Origin: Dehalococcoidia bacterium
GTDB lineage: Bacteria > Chloroflexota > Dehalococcoidia > Tepidiformales > Tepidiformaceae
DNA: 64,000 nucleotides
Assembly: GCA_020853755.1 (NCBI GenBank)
Contig: JADYYG010000004.1
Location: 23,463 to 87,462 of the forward strand
Direction of reading: 5' to 3'
The translations under genes were made by a program, and so were the position numbers. Position 1 is the first letter of the stretch; every line of letters begins with the position of its first letter. Shown one piece after another: positions 25,520-34,805 of the stretch. Under the pieces are notes generated by a model, which made no database searches, was not told the origin of the DNA, and saw only the letters and a list, made by a program, of their open reading frames with translations.

Positions 25520-26353
25520 TCAGATTGGTCGCGCGGTGAGGAACATGAGGCCCTTGGCGAGGACTTCGCCGACGAAGACCGCGCCCATGGCGATGTAGAG
25601 GAGGCCGGTGGCGCTCTGCATCGCCTTCATCTGGGTGGTCTTGAGGGAGAGGATGCCGAGGATGATCGGGAAGACGAGGCCGACGGCGATACGGAGGTAG
25701 AACGCCGGGTTGCCGAAGATGCCGACGTCGACCGGGTTCGCCGGCGTGGGAACCTCACGTACGGGCACCGCCACGTTGATGACGAGGACGACCACCTGGA
25801 ACCCCAGCGCCGCAAGCAGCACATAGTCGAGGTCGCGCAACGGCCAGGCCGGGAGGGCGCCTTCGGTCAGGTACCAGTGCCCCCAGACCATCGAAACGGA
25901 CACCGCGCCGAGCGCGAGCGTGCCGCCGATGAGGGCGATGAGCGCGCCCGGGTAGCCCCACGTTGGCGGCGCGAGCATCGCCGCCAGGAGGCCAACAGCA
26001 AGCACGCCCGCGATCGACCCGGCGATGCCGAAGAGGCGGCCGATCGGGTCCCAGCCCATGAAGACGCAGAACATGTAGATGGCACTGGTAACGATGACCA
26101 CCATGACCGCGCGCTGGACGTCGTCGAACGGCCCCGTGTCGATGCGATAGCCATCGACTGCCGGCTTCAGGTCGATGGTGGCGCCGGTCCAGTAGGCGAG
26201 CCCGGCAGCGACGGCGACACAGAGCGCCATGGTCATGACAAAGCCGCGGGTAACCCCGCCGCGAAGGTCGCTGCCGAGGGTTATCCAGAGGCTGCCGATG
26301 CTCAATTCGGCAAGGATGAGATAGAGGGTGTACGGCAGTGCTTCGACGTTCAC
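25520..26353 (-). CDS. Polytopic membrane protein, unknown
   Basis: A 277-residue protein with eight or so hydrophobic segments spread evenly and a short loop TPANPVDVGIFGNP. The layout recalls the NrfD/DmsC membrane anchors of molybdoenzymes, but no partner gene is nearby and I cannot support that. GTG 26353 is the first sensible start. The gene ends next to the heptanucleotide repeat and is divergent from gatB. Confidence 0.75.
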   Translation of the reverse strand: MNVEALPYTLYLILAELSIGSLWITLGSDLRGGVTRGFVMTMALCVAVAAGLAYWTGATIDLKPAVDGYRIDTGPFDDVQRAVMVVIVTSAIYMFCVFMGWDPIGRLFGIAGSIAGVLAVGLLAAMLAPPTWGYPGALIALIGGTLALGAVSVSMVWGHWYLTEGALPAWPLRDLDYVLLAALGFQVVVLVINVAVPVREVPTPANPVDVGIFGNPAFYLRIAVGLVFPIILGILSLKTTQMKAMQSATGLLYIAMGAVFVGEVLAKGLMFLTARPI

Positions 26354-26448
26354 GCAACAACGGAGTGTAGAGGCGGATGTCCTATCGGCCACCAACGGGC
26401 TCCGGGGGCCACCTTTTGCCTTCCCCTTCCGGGCGGGATACTGGGTCT

Positions 26449-27924
26449 ATGACCTCCGTCGCCACCAGGTACGAAACCGTCATCGGCCTCGAAGTGCACT
26501 GCCAGCTGATTACGAAGAGCAAGATGTTCTGCGGCTGCAGCGCGGACTACTCCGGCTCCGAGCCGAACACGCACGTCTGCCCGGTGTGCATGGGCATGCC
26601 GGGCGTCCTGCCGGTGATCAACGAGCAGGCTATCGAGTACATCACGATGACCGGGCTGGCGCTCAATTGCAGCATCGCCCCGTTCTCGAAGTTCGACCGC
26701 AAGAACTACCCGTACCCGGACCTGATGAAGGGCTACCAGATTTCGCAGTACGACCTCCCGGTCTGCCAGGACGGGTGGCTCGAAATCGCCCCCGAGGGGC
26801 AGGACCCGCGGCGCGTGGGCATCACCCGCGTGCACATGGAAGAGGACACCGCACGCCTTCTCCATCGCACCGACCCGGTGACCGGCGAGAGCTACACGCT
26901 CGTGGATATCAACCGTTCGGGCACGCCGCTGATGGAGATCGTGAGCGAGCCCGACATGCGCTCTCCGGCCGAGGCGCGCGACTACCTCGTCCGGCTGCGC
27001 CAGATCCTGCGCTACATCGGCGTGAGCGAAGCGAACATGGAGGAAGGCAACTTCCGCTGCGATGCCAACGTATCGCTCCGCCCGGTTGGGTCGACATCGT
27101 TCGGCACCAAGGTCGAAATCAAGAACATGAACAGCTTCCGGGCGGTGCACGACGCCATCGCGTTCGAAGAAGTGCGCCAGGCCGCGATGCTCGACCGGGG
27201 CGAGCGCATCATCCAGGAGACGCGTGGCTGGGTGGACGAACGGAACGAGACCGTGAGCCAGCGCACAAAAGAGCATGCGAATGACTATCGCTACTTCCCC
27301 GAGCCGGACCTGCCGCCCCTGAAGTTGGGCGAGCAGTACGTCGCCCGGGTGCGGGCGAAGCTGCCGGAATTGCCGCAGTCACGCTTCCAGCGCTTCGTCG
27401 CCCTCGGGATTTCGGCCCACGACGCGGAAGCCCTGACGGAAGCGCGGGAGCGCGCCGACTACTTCGAGGCGGTGGCGAAGGCCATCAACCTCGAACCGCG
27501 CAAGGATGCCCGGCTGGCGGCGAACTGGGTCCTTGGAGAGGTGGGCCGCTGGTTGAACGCGCACGGCCGGGAGATCGAGACCTTCCCGCTTCCGGCGGAA
27601 CAACTCGCGGGCCTCGCACGTCTTGTTGATGAGGGGAAAGTGACCTCGAACGTCGGTAAGGAAGTGTTCGAACAGATGGTTGAGAGTGGCCGCAGCGCCG
27701 CGGAGATCATCGAGTCGGCTGGTCTCGCACAGATCAGCGGCGAGGACGAACTGCTCACCGCTGTGCGCGGGGCGATTGCGGCGAACCCGAAGGCCGTCGC
27801 GGACTATCGCGGCGGCAAGACCAGCACCATCATGTTCCTCGTGGGGCAGGTGATGCGGGAGACACGGGGTCGCGCGAATGCGGGCGTGGTGCAGGCGCTG
27901 CTGGAGAAGGAGCTAAATGTTTAG
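26449..27924 (+). CDS. gatB: Aspartyl/glutamyl-tRNA amidotransferase subunit B
   Basis: A 491-residue GatB subunit, which activates the mischarged Asp- or Glu-tRNA with ATP so that GatA can amidate it. The catalytic N-terminal domain starts YETVIGLEVHCQL, includes a cysteine cluster CGC..C..CPVC, and ends with SGTPLMEIVSEPD; the C-terminal YqeY-like domain follows. ATG 26449 is chosen because upstream frames lack the family start. gatA and gatC are not in the window. Confidence 0.95.
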   Translation: MTSVATRYETVIGLEVHCQLITKSKMFCGCSADYSGSEPNTHVCPVCMGMPGVLPVINEQAIEYITMTGLALNCSIAPFSKFDRKNYPYPDLMKGYQISQYDLPVCQDGWLEIAPEGQDPRRVGITRVHMEEDTARLLHRTDPVTGESYTLVDINRSGTPLMEIVSEPDMRSPAEARDYLVRLRQILRYIGVSEANMEEGNFRCDANVSLRPVGSTSFGTKVEIKNMNSFRAVHDAIAFEEVRQAAMLDRGERIIQETRGWVDERNETVSQRTKEHANDYRYFPEPDLPPLKLGEQYVARVRAKLPELPQSRFQRFVALGISAHDAEALTEARERADYFEAVAKAINLEPRKDARLAANWVLGEVGRWLNAHGREIETFPLPAEQLAGLARLVDEGKVTSNVGKEVFEQMVESGRSAAEIIESAGLAQISGEDELLTAVRGAIAANPKAVADYRGGKTSTIMFLVGQVMRETRGRANAGVVQALLEKELNV

Positions 27925-27966
27925 GCTGCCGAGCGATATCGAGAACCGGTGGTACACTTCCGCCCG

Positions 27967-29322
27967 ATGACGCTTCGTACCATCCGCGAACACTCGGCCC
28001 TCAAATGGCTGTACCCGGGGATGCACATCAAGCGCTGGCTTGCGCTGCTCCTCTTCGGCATCTCGCTCATGGGACTGGGCATCGCCTACGTCCTGAAAGA
28101 AGCCTACCTCCAGGTCGAACTCCCGGGCGCTTTCTACTACCTGACCCTGCAGTTCATCCCGCGCTGGGGCCGTGGCCTGCTCTTCATGGCACTTTCGCTC
28201 ACGACGGTGGGCATCTCGGTGTGGAAGCTCAACGAATCGCTGCTGTTCGCCTTCGTACGGCCGGAGACGCGTGAGCAGGGCCCCGGGTTGGCTGAGGCGA
28301 TCTACAACAAGCGGTTCCTCAGCCGCGGCCCGCATGTGGTCGCCATTGGCGGGGGCACGGGCCTGTCGACGCTCCTCCGGGGGATAAAGGACCACACCAG
28401 CAACCTCACGGCCATCGTCACCGTAGCGGACGATGGCGGCAGCACCGGACGGCTCCGCCAGGAGTTCGGTGTGGTTGCCCCGGGTGACCTTCGCCAGTGC
28501 ATCGCCGCGCTGGCCGAGGCTGAGCCCCTCATGTCGAAGCTGTTCCAGTACCGCTTCACAGAAGGCACGGGCCTCGAAGGCCACAGCTTCGGCAACCTGT
28601 TTATCGTGGCCATGGCCGAGGTGACCGGGAACTTCGAAACGGCCCTCCATGAGGCCTCTCGTGTGCTGAACGTGCGGGGCAGCATCCTCCCTTCGACGCT
28701 GGAGGACGTGACCCTCAGCGCACGCACGCACGAAGACGAGCTCGTCCATGGCGAGCACAACATCACCGAGCACGGTGCTCGCATTCGCGACCTGTACCTC
28801 AATCCGCCGAACGCGGCCGCGCACCCGGAGGCGGTCCGCGCCATCCTCGACGCCGACCTCGTCGTCATCGGCCCCGGGAGCCTCTACACGAGCGTCCTTC
28901 CGAACCTGCTGGTGCCGGAGATCCAGAAGGCACTCCACCAGACGAGCGCGATGAAGCTGTTCATCTGCAATGTGGCCACCCAGCATGGGGAAACGGACGG
29001 CTTTAGCGTGGCGGACCACATCGAGACGCTCGAACGCCACGCCGGCAAGGGCGTCCTCAACGTGGTGCTGGCGAACAACAACATCGCCAACGACCTGCCG
29101 GAGGCCTGGCAGTCGAAAGCGGTTTCGATAACGCAGGACGCACTACGGGCGTTCGAGGGCGTGCGGCTGGTGCAGGCCGACGTCGTCGCCGAAGAGAACC
29201 GTTACCGGCACGACCCGGCGAAGCTCGCCGGTACGGTTATGCGACTGTACGATAACCGGGACATCTACTCGCCCGAAACGAGGCCCGCCGCGCGCGAAGC
29301 CTCGCTGGCCGCAACACGGTAA
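27967..29322 (+). CDS. yvcK: YvcK/CofD-like protein with N-terminal membrane part
   Basis: A 451-residue protein whose C-terminal 320 residues are YvcK-like: GGGTGLSTLLRG (128-139), VADDGGSTGRLR, and VVIGPGSLYTSVLPNLL. YvcK binds UDP-sugars and affects gluconeogenic growth and cell-shape control. The first about 100 residues add two hydrophobic helices (24-41 and 68-86) not present in Bacillus YvcK, so this form is likely membrane-bound. A TACACT at 27953-27958 lies eight bases before the ATG. Confidence 0.9.
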   Translation: MTLRTIREHSALKWLYPGMHIKRWLALLLFGISLMGLGIAYVLKEAYLQVELPGAFYYLTLQFIPRWGRGLLFMALSLTTVGISVWKLNESLLFAFVRPETREQGPGLAEAIYNKRFLSRGPHVVAIGGGTGLSTLLRGIKDHTSNLTAIVTVADDGGSTGRLRQEFGVVAPGDLRQCIAALAEAEPLMSKLFQYRFTEGTGLEGHSFGNLFIVAMAEVTGNFETALHEASRVLNVRGSILPSTLEDVTLSARTHEDELVHGEHNITEHGARIRDLYLNPPNAAAHPEAVRAILDADLVVIGPGSLYTSVLPNLLVPEIQKALHQTSAMKLFICNVATQHGETDGFSVADHIETLERHAGKGVLNVVLANNNIANDLPEAWQSKAVSITQDALRAFEGVRLVQADVVAEENRYRHDPAKLAGTVMRLYDNRDIYSPETRPAAREASLAATR

Positions 29323-29328
29323 GCATTC

Positions 29329-29556
29329 ATGGATTTGTTTCTCAACGTCCTTCAGATTCTGGTTTCGACCATCCTCATCGTGGTGGTTCTCCTCCAGGTC
29401 AAGGGTTCCGGCTTCGGCGCGGCTCTCGGCGGCATGTCCGGCGGCGGCGTCTACCGCACCAAGCGCGGCCTCGAGCGCACGCTCTTCCAGGCCACCATCC
29501 TGCTCGTGATCGCGTTCATCCTGATTTCGTTCCTGAGCGTGCTGCAGCAGAAGTAG
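29329..29556 (+). CDS. secG: Preprotein translocase subunit SecG
   Basis: A 75-residue SecG. Two hydrophobic segments flank a Gly-rich loop (VKGSGFGAALGGMSGGG), as in the family, with the TKRGLERTLF stretch after it. It supports the SecYEG channel. It sits six bases after yvcK and four before the peptide-binding protein, likely in one transcript. Confidence 0.95.
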   Translation: MDLFLNVLQILVSTILIVVVLLQVKGSGFGAALGGMSGGGVYRTKRGLERTLFQATILLVIAFILISFLSVLQQK

Positions 29557-29559
29557 CCC

Positions 29560-31203
29560 TTGCTCGAGCATCGCACTCCCGGCAGATCACGGCGGACCAC
29601 CCTCCTGGTTGGGGCGATTGTCGTTGCCGCGCTCGCTGCGGCACTTGCGCTGGCCCTGCGGTTGTCCGGCAACGAAGGTGTGGTGCTAACCGGTACGTCC
29701 ACGTACGTCGAAGGCGTTTCCGGCACCTGGCAACGCGTGAACCCGCTGTTCGCCAGCGCGAACGAAGTTGACGCCGACCTCTCCGAACTCGTCTTCTCCG
29801 GTCTTGTCCGTATCGGGCCCGATGGGCAGGTCGAGCCTGACCTTGCGGACCTGCCGCAGATCACGGACGAAGGCCGGACCTACACCTTCACACTGCGCAA
29901 GGGGTTGACCTGGCACGACGGCCAGCCGCTCACCAGCCGCGATGTCGCGTTCACCGTGCGAACGGTCACGAGCAGCGACTTTAGCGGCGACCAGGCGCTG
30001 GCCGAGGGCTGGCGCGGCGCCGACATCGATGTGCCGGATGACCTGACGTTCGTGGTCAGACTGCGCCAGCCGTCTGCGCCGTTCCTCGCCCGCACCGCCA
30101 CGATCGGGATCCTGCCCGAGCACTTGCTGGGAAGCGTGGCAGTGACCCAACTCGAAGACACGCCCTTCAATGCGGCCCCGGTCGGCAGCGGCCCGTACAA
30201 GGTCGAGTCCATGGACTCACGCGAGGCCCGGCTGGTCGCGAACCCGGCCTACCACCTCGGGAAGCCTGGCGTCGACCGTCTCGTGCTCAAGTTCTACACC
30301 GACGATGCGAGCGCCATCCGCGCGCTGCAGTCCGGGGACGTGCGCGGGCTGTTGCTCCGCGAGACGGCGGCACAGGGGCAACTAACGGACCTTCGCAAGG
30401 TCAAAGACACGCGGGTGGACCAGTTGGAGCGCTCGACTCAGGTGCTGCTCTACCTGAACACGACGAATGCGCTCTTCCGCGACCAGCTTGTGCGCCAGGC
30501 CATTTCGCTCGGGGTCGACCGGCGGGCCATCGTTGACAAGGAGTTTGCCGGCGCTGCGACGGTGTCGTCGTCGCCGATTGCGCCGCGAACGTGGGCCTAT
30601 GTGGCCGAGTACGACTTTGTGAACCGGGACCTCGAAAAGGCGCGCGCGCTGCTGAAAAAGGCCGGCTGGGAGCCGTCGGCGACGACGGGGATCCTGACTC
30701 GCGCGGGCCAGGAGTTCCGCTTCGTCATCCGCGTGGACAACGATCCGGTGCGCGTCGCCATCGCCACGGACATCGCGACGCAACTCGGGGACCTCGGCAT
30801 CCGGGCGACGGTGGCCAGCACGACGTTCACCGTGCTGAACCTCGACTACCTGGTCCCGCGACGGTACGCCGCGGCCGTTGCAGCCTGGGAGCAGGGGCCG
30901 GACCCTGACCCGTATTTCGGCTGGCACAGTTCGCAGATGGGGACGGCGGGGCTGAACCTGGCGAACTTCGAAGACCCCGTGACCGACGAGTTGATCGCCA
31001 AGGGGCGCACCTCCACCGACATCGAAGTACGGAAGGACAGCTACCGCCAGTTCCAGGAAATCTGGCAAGACCTCGCGCCAGGCATCGTCATCGCCTACCC
31101 ACACGCGATTTACGCGCATCCCGACGGGCTGAAGAATCTCATGCAGGGCGTGCTGTTTTCGGGCGCCGACCGGTTCGAAGACGTGCAGGAGTGGCGGCAA
31201 TGA
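29560..31203 (+). CDS. Oligopeptide-type ABC substrate-binding protein
   Basis: A 547-residue family 5 extracellular solute-binding protein (OppA/DppA class). An uncleaved or signal-like helix (TLLVGAIVVAALAAALALALRL) starts at about residue 14 with no lipobox cysteine. Family motifs YTFTLRKGLTWHDGQPL and NPAYHLGKPG are present. The only start is TTG at 29560, directly after secG. No permease or ATPase genes are beside it, so it may serve a distant transporter. Its stop overlaps fmt by ATGA. Confidence 0.88.
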   Translation: MLEHRTPGRSRRTTLLVGAIVVAALAAALALALRLSGNEGVVLTGTSTYVEGVSGTWQRVNPLFASANEVDADLSELVFSGLVRIGPDGQVEPDLADLPQITDEGRTYTFTLRKGLTWHDGQPLTSRDVAFTVRTVTSSDFSGDQALAEGWRGADIDVPDDLTFVVRLRQPSAPFLARTATIGILPEHLLGSVAVTQLEDTPFNAAPVGSGPYKVESMDSREARLVANPAYHLGKPGVDRLVLKFYTDDASAIRALQSGDVRGLLLRETAAQGQLTDLRKVKDTRVDQLERSTQVLLYLNTTNALFRDQLVRQAISLGVDRRAIVDKEFAGAATVSSSPIAPRTWAYVAEYDFVNRDLEKARALLKKAGWEPSATTGILTRAGQEFRFVIRVDNDPVRVAIATDIATQLGDLGIRATVASTTFTVLNLDYLVPRRYAAAVAAWEQGPDPDPYFGWHSSQMGTAGLNLANFEDPVTDELIAKGRTSTDIEVRKDSYRQFQEIWQDLAPGIVIAYPHAIYAHPDGLKNLMQGVLFSGADRFEDVQEWRQ

Positions 31204-32135
31204 GCGCCCGCGTGGTGTTCATGGGGTCTCCGGAGTTCGCGGTCCCCAGCCTTCGCGCGCTGGTTGAAGCCGGCCACGTGGTGACCCTCGCCGTTTGCCA
31301 GCCCGACAAGCCGGCGGGCCGCGGCGGACGGCTGCAGGCGCCGCCGGTGAAGGTGGCTGCAGAGGCGCTTGGCATCGAAGTCTTCCAGCCCGAGCGGCTG
31401 CGCGACGAAGCAGTGCAGGCGAAGCTCGCCGCCGCGGACGCGGATGTCTTTGTCATCGCGGCCTACGGGAAGATCCTCCCGCAGGCCGTGCTCGACCTGC
31501 CGAGGCATGGCTGCCTGAACGTACACGCCTCTTTGCTGCCCAGGTGGCGCGGCCCCAGCCCCATCGTCGCGGCCGTCCTGGCAGGCGATACGGTGACCGG
31601 CGTGAGCATCATGTCGCTCGTGCGAAAAATGGACGCCGGGCCAGTGCTTTCGACGGTCGAGATGCCAATCGAGCCCAGTGACACAGCGGGAGCCCTCGAA
31701 GCGCGACTGGCGGAGGCGGGCGCGCAGGAACTCGTTCGCGTGCTTCCCTCGTGGCTTGCAGGGGCGGTCACTCCGAAGGAGCAGGACGAAGTGGCGGCGA
31801 CATACTGCCACCTCATGACCAAGGACGCCGGCTGGCTCCGGGCGAGCATGAGGGTTGCAGAGGCAGAGCGGGCTGTGCGCGCCTATAACCCGTGGCCGGG
31901 CGCCTCGGTTGGCTACGGCGGGCTGCGTCTCGCCATCTGGCAAGCGAGTATCGTACTCGCGGAGGCAGCGGCCCCCGGGACCGCACGAGTCATGGAACGC
32001 GCCCCCGCGGTCGCGTTCGACGATGGCTGGCTCAAGCTCGAGGTGGTCCAGAGACCCGGGGGTAAGCGGCTGACGGCGCAGCAGTTCCTCGCTGGGGAGC
32101 GCGGGGCGTTCGGCCCGGCGGTGGACCTGGCATGA
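31200..32135 (+). CDS. fmt: Methionyl-tRNA formyltransferase
   Basis: A 311-residue enzyme that formylates Met-tRNAi for initiation. The 10-formyl-THF site is intact: Asn107 and His109 in LNVHASLLPRWRG and Asp145 in RKMDAGPV. The C-terminal OB-like tRNA-binding domain covers about 205-311. ATG 31200 overlaps the stop of the binding-protein gene. No def gene is adjacent. rlmN overlaps its stop by ATGA. Confidence 0.96.
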   Translation: MSARVVFMGSPEFAVPSLRALVEAGHVVTLAVCQPDKPAGRGGRLQAPPVKVAAEALGIEVFQPERLRDEAVQAKLAAADADVFVIAAYGKILPQAVLDLPRHGCLNVHASLLPRWRGPSPIVAAVLAGDTVTGVSIMSLVRKMDAGPVLSTVEMPIEPSDTAGALEARLAEAGAQELVRVLPSWLAGAVTPKEQDEVAATYCHLMTKDAGWLRASMRVAEAERAVRAYNPWPGASVGYGGLRLAIWQASIVLAEAAAPGTARVMERAPAVAFDDGWLKLEVVQRPGGKRLTAQQFLAGERGAFGPAVDLA

Positions 32136-33346
32136 GCGGCCCCGCGGTTCCTCGGTCGCTCTATGACCTGCTCCCCGGTGACGTGGATGCGCTGGTGGCC
32201 GAACTTGGCCTTCCGAAGTTCCGCGCGAACCAGCTGCTGCAGGCCCTCTACCACGAATTTCCGGCTTCACCGGAAGAGCTTCGCCAGTTGCCTGCTGAGG
32301 CCCGTGCCGCCGTCACAGCCCGCTGTCCGCTGGCTTCGGCCACCGAGGTGCGCCGGGTGACCAGCGACGACGGGAACACGACGAAGCTCCTGCTTCGCAT
32401 GGCCGACGGCACGCTCATCGAAACGGTGCTCATGCAGTACCCGGACGGGCAGGCTCACCCCGGGCTCCCGGGCGAACCGGACGATGAGCCGCGCAACCCG
32501 GCCTCCAGGCGCCCGCGCTCAACGGTCTGCGTCTCCACCCAGGCGGGCTGCGCGATGGGCTGCGTCTTCTGCGCCACCGGCCAGATGGGCTTCGAGCGCA
32601 ACCTCACGGCTGGGGAAATCGTCTCCCAGGTCATCCATGTGGCGAAGTTCCTCAAGTCTCGCGGCGAGCACGTCACGAACATCGTCTTCATGGGCATGGG
32701 CGAACCGCTGGCGAACTACACGGAGACGGTGCGGGCGGTGCGCATCCTCACGGACCCGCGTTGCTTCGGGCTCGGACAGCGGCACATCACGATCTCGACG
32801 GTTGGTGTGATTCGCGGCATCGAACGCCTCGCGGAAGAGGGCCTCCAGGTTGGGCTGGCGATTTCGTTGCACTCGCCAGACGAGGCGCTGCGGCAGCGGC
32901 TGGTGCCGACTGCGAGCCCGCATTCAGTGCAAGAACTGCTGACGGCGGCGAAACGGTTCTTCAAGGCCACCGGGCGGCGGGTCTCGTTCGAATACGCGCT
33001 TGTCGGCGGCGAGAACGATTCACCGGAGACGGCCCGCCCACTCGCGAGCTTGCTCCGCGGCACGCCGACGCATGTGAACCTGATCCCGGTGAACCCGACG
33101 GCCGGAGGCTTCCAGCGGCCATCGCGGGCGAACGTCCTCGCCTTCGAAGCAGTGCTTCGCGAGGCGGGCATCAACTGCACCGTGCGCGTCGAAAAGGGTT
33201 CGGAGATCTCGGCGGCCTGCGGTCAGCTTCGAACGGACGAAGGGAACGCGATCATCGCGCCGGACGAAATCAGTGCGTTGCCCGTCGCGCCAAGGCGCGG
33301 ACCGCGGCAAGCGCAGCCTTCCCCAGCACCATCCCAACACCAATAG
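32132..33346 (+). CDS. rlmN: 23S rRNA (adenine2503-C2)-methyltransferase
   Basis: A 404-residue radical SAM enzyme that methylates A2503 of 23S rRNA and A37 of some tRNAs. The iron-sulfur cysteines are Cys140, Cys144 and Cys147 (GCAMGCVFC), and the second catalytic Cys lies in EISAACGQLR near the C-terminus. An extra Pro/Gly/Glu-rich insert of about 22 residues (about 107-129) follows the MQYPDG segment, where most homologues have a short link. Start overlaps fmt. Confidence 0.94.
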   Translation: MSGPAVPRSLYDLLPGDVDALVAELGLPKFRANQLLQALYHEFPASPEELRQLPAEARAAVTARCPLASATEVRRVTSDDGNTTKLLLRMADGTLIETVLMQYPDGQAHPGLPGEPDDEPRNPASRRPRSTVCVSTQAGCAMGCVFCATGQMGFERNLTAGEIVSQVIHVAKFLKSRGEHVTNIVFMGMGEPLANYTETVRAVRILTDPRCFGLGQRHITISTVGVIRGIERLAEEGLQVGLAISLHSPDEALRQRLVPTASPHSVQELLTAAKRFFKATGRRVSFEYALVGGENDSPETARPLASLLRGTPTHVNLIPVNPTAGGFQRPSRANVLAFEAVLREAGINCTVRVEKGSEISAACGQLRTDEGNAIIAPDEISALPVAPRRGPRQAQPSPAPSQHQ

Positions 33347-33644
33347 CCACTGCCGAGCGCATGTCGAGCAGCGTGTGAACATCGCCGCGAACGACCGGGG
33401 CGAAAAGGATGCCCGTGCGTACCTCGTCGACGGCTACCGAGCGGCCCGCGATGACGGCGGCCGAACTCTGGCGGACTGTGCCGGTTTCGAATCGCGCGAC
33501 TCCCACGAAGCTCTTCGTAACGTCGATTTCGTCGGCTTCGAGCTTGCGCACGACGCTGCGGTCGATGGCGAGGTGCGTGGTCGCGGAGATGTCATCGACG
33601 GTTTCGTTGCCATAGCCGGCGGCCGTCCCGTTGCGCTGTCCCAA
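33270..33644 (-). CDS. Small protein with beta-helix-like repeat and C-terminal hydrophobic part
   Basis: About 124 residues if started at TTG 33644. The middle holds loosely repeated units of 15-18 residues built on V-x-x-(S/A)-x-V-x-(V/L), such as RKLEADEIDVTKSFVGVARF and TVRQSSAAVIAGRSVAV, as in short beta-helix proteins. The end (AVAIGVGMVLGKAALAAV) is hydrophobic. It overlaps the rlmN 3' end by 77 bases. I have seen such proteins in Chloroflexota but cannot name them. The start is uncertain. Confidence 0.6.
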   Translation of the reverse strand: MGQRNGTAAGYGNETVDDISATTHLAIDRSVVRKLEADEIDVTKSFVGVARFETGTVRQSSAAVIAGRSVAVDEVRTGILFAPVVRGDVHTLLDMRSAVAIGVGMVLGKAALAAVRALARRATH

Positions 33645-33700
33645 TCGGTGCTCCTGCGGCCAACGTAGACCGGGGGCCACGAAGACGCAATGCTCAGTGC

Positions 33701-34723
33701 GTGCGAACAGACGAGTTCGTCTTCGACCTGCCGCCAGAGCTGATCGCCCAGGAACCGGCCGAGCCGCGGGATTCGGCGCGGCTCATGGTGCTGCGCTTCA
33801 AGTCGCAATCTGTGGAGCACCGGAGTGTTCGTGACCTGCCCGAGTTGCTCCGCCGGGGCGACCTGGTTGTGGTGAACAACACCCGCGTGATGGCTGCGCG
33901 TCTCTTCGGGAAGCGGCCGGATACCGGTGGAAAAGTCGAGGCGTTACTCGTCCGGCCATTCACGGACACGACGTGGGAAGTGCTGTTCAAGCCAGCGCGG
34001 CAGGCCCGCCCTGGCCGCCGGGTCGTGTTCGAAACGCACGAAGGCGCGCTGGCGGCGACGGTGCTCGGCCGTGACGACGGGCCGGTGGTGCTGGAGTTCG
34101 AGCGCGCTTTCGACCCCGCAACGGTCGGCGAGATGCCGCTGCCGCCCTACATCAAGGGCTTTCACGGCGATCCGGAGCGGTACCAGACCGTGTACTCGCG
34201 CGACGCCGCGAGTGCGGCGGCGCCAACGGCCGGGCTTCACTTCACACCAGGCCTCCTGGAGCAGCTTCGGGCTGGCGGCATCGACCGCGCCGAAGTCACG
34301 CTCGAAGTCGGGCCGGGGACCTTCCGGCCGGTCTCGGTCGATAACCCGCACGACCACATCCTTCACAGCGAGCACGTAACGGTCCCGGCTGATGCCGCGA
34401 CGGCCGTGACCCGGGCAAGGCGTGAGCAGCGGCGAATTGTCGCGGTGGGGACGACCGTCGTTCGGACATTGGAGCACGTCAGCCGGGAACGGGGCGCAGT
34501 CGAGGCGTATGACGGCTGGACCGGCCTGCGGATCCTTCCCGGCGACCGGTTCCAGGTGGTCAATGCGTTGCTGACGAACTTCCATCTGCCGAAGTCGACG
34601 TTGCTCATGCTGGTATGCGCCTTCGCGGGGCAGGAGTTCGTGATGGAGGCGTACCGGGAGGCCGTGCGCGAGCGATACCGGTTCTTCAGCTTCGGCGACG
34701 CGATGCTCCTGCTGCCCGAATAA
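33701..34723 (+). CDS. queA: S-adenosylmethionine:tRNA ribosyltransferase-isomerase
   Basis: A 340-residue QueA, which adds the epoxycyclopentane moiety from SAM to preQ1-tRNA in queuosine synthesis. Family blocks DFVFDLPPELIAQ-like EFVFDLPPELIAQEP, VVNNTRVMAARL and LHFTPGLLEQL are present. GTG 33701 fits the start context of other members. No tgt or queF is beside it in the window. Confidence 0.95.
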   Translation: MRTDEFVFDLPPELIAQEPAEPRDSARLMVLRFKSQSVEHRSVRDLPELLRRGDLVVVNNTRVMAARLFGKRPDTGGKVEALLVRPFTDTTWEVLFKPARQARPGRRVVFETHEGALAATVLGRDDGPVVLEFERAFDPATVGEMPLPPYIKGFHGDPERYQTVYSRDAASAAAPTAGLHFTPGLLEQLRAGGIDRAEVTLEVGPGTFRPVSVDNPHDHILHSEHVTVPADAATAVTRARREQRRIVAVGTTVVRTLEHVSRERGAVEAYDGWTGLRILPGDRFQVVNALLTNFHLPKSTLLMLVCAFAGQEFVMEAYREAVRERYRFFSFGDAMLLLPE

Positions 34724-34737
34724 CGGTGCGAAATTCG

Positions 34738-34767
34738 TTGCAAGCGCTGGTCCGGACTGCGTACTAT
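34738..34767 (+). promoter_or_regulatory. Promoter of the small basic protein gene
   Basis: TTGCAA (34738-34743) and TACTAT (34762-34767) are 18 bases apart, about 38 bases before the ATG at 34806. A GAGGAGG ribosome site lies between them and the start codon. Confidence 0.45.
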
Positions 34768-34805
34768 GCGCGTGGCTCATTCCAGCTATAGAGGAGGCTG
34801 TACCC

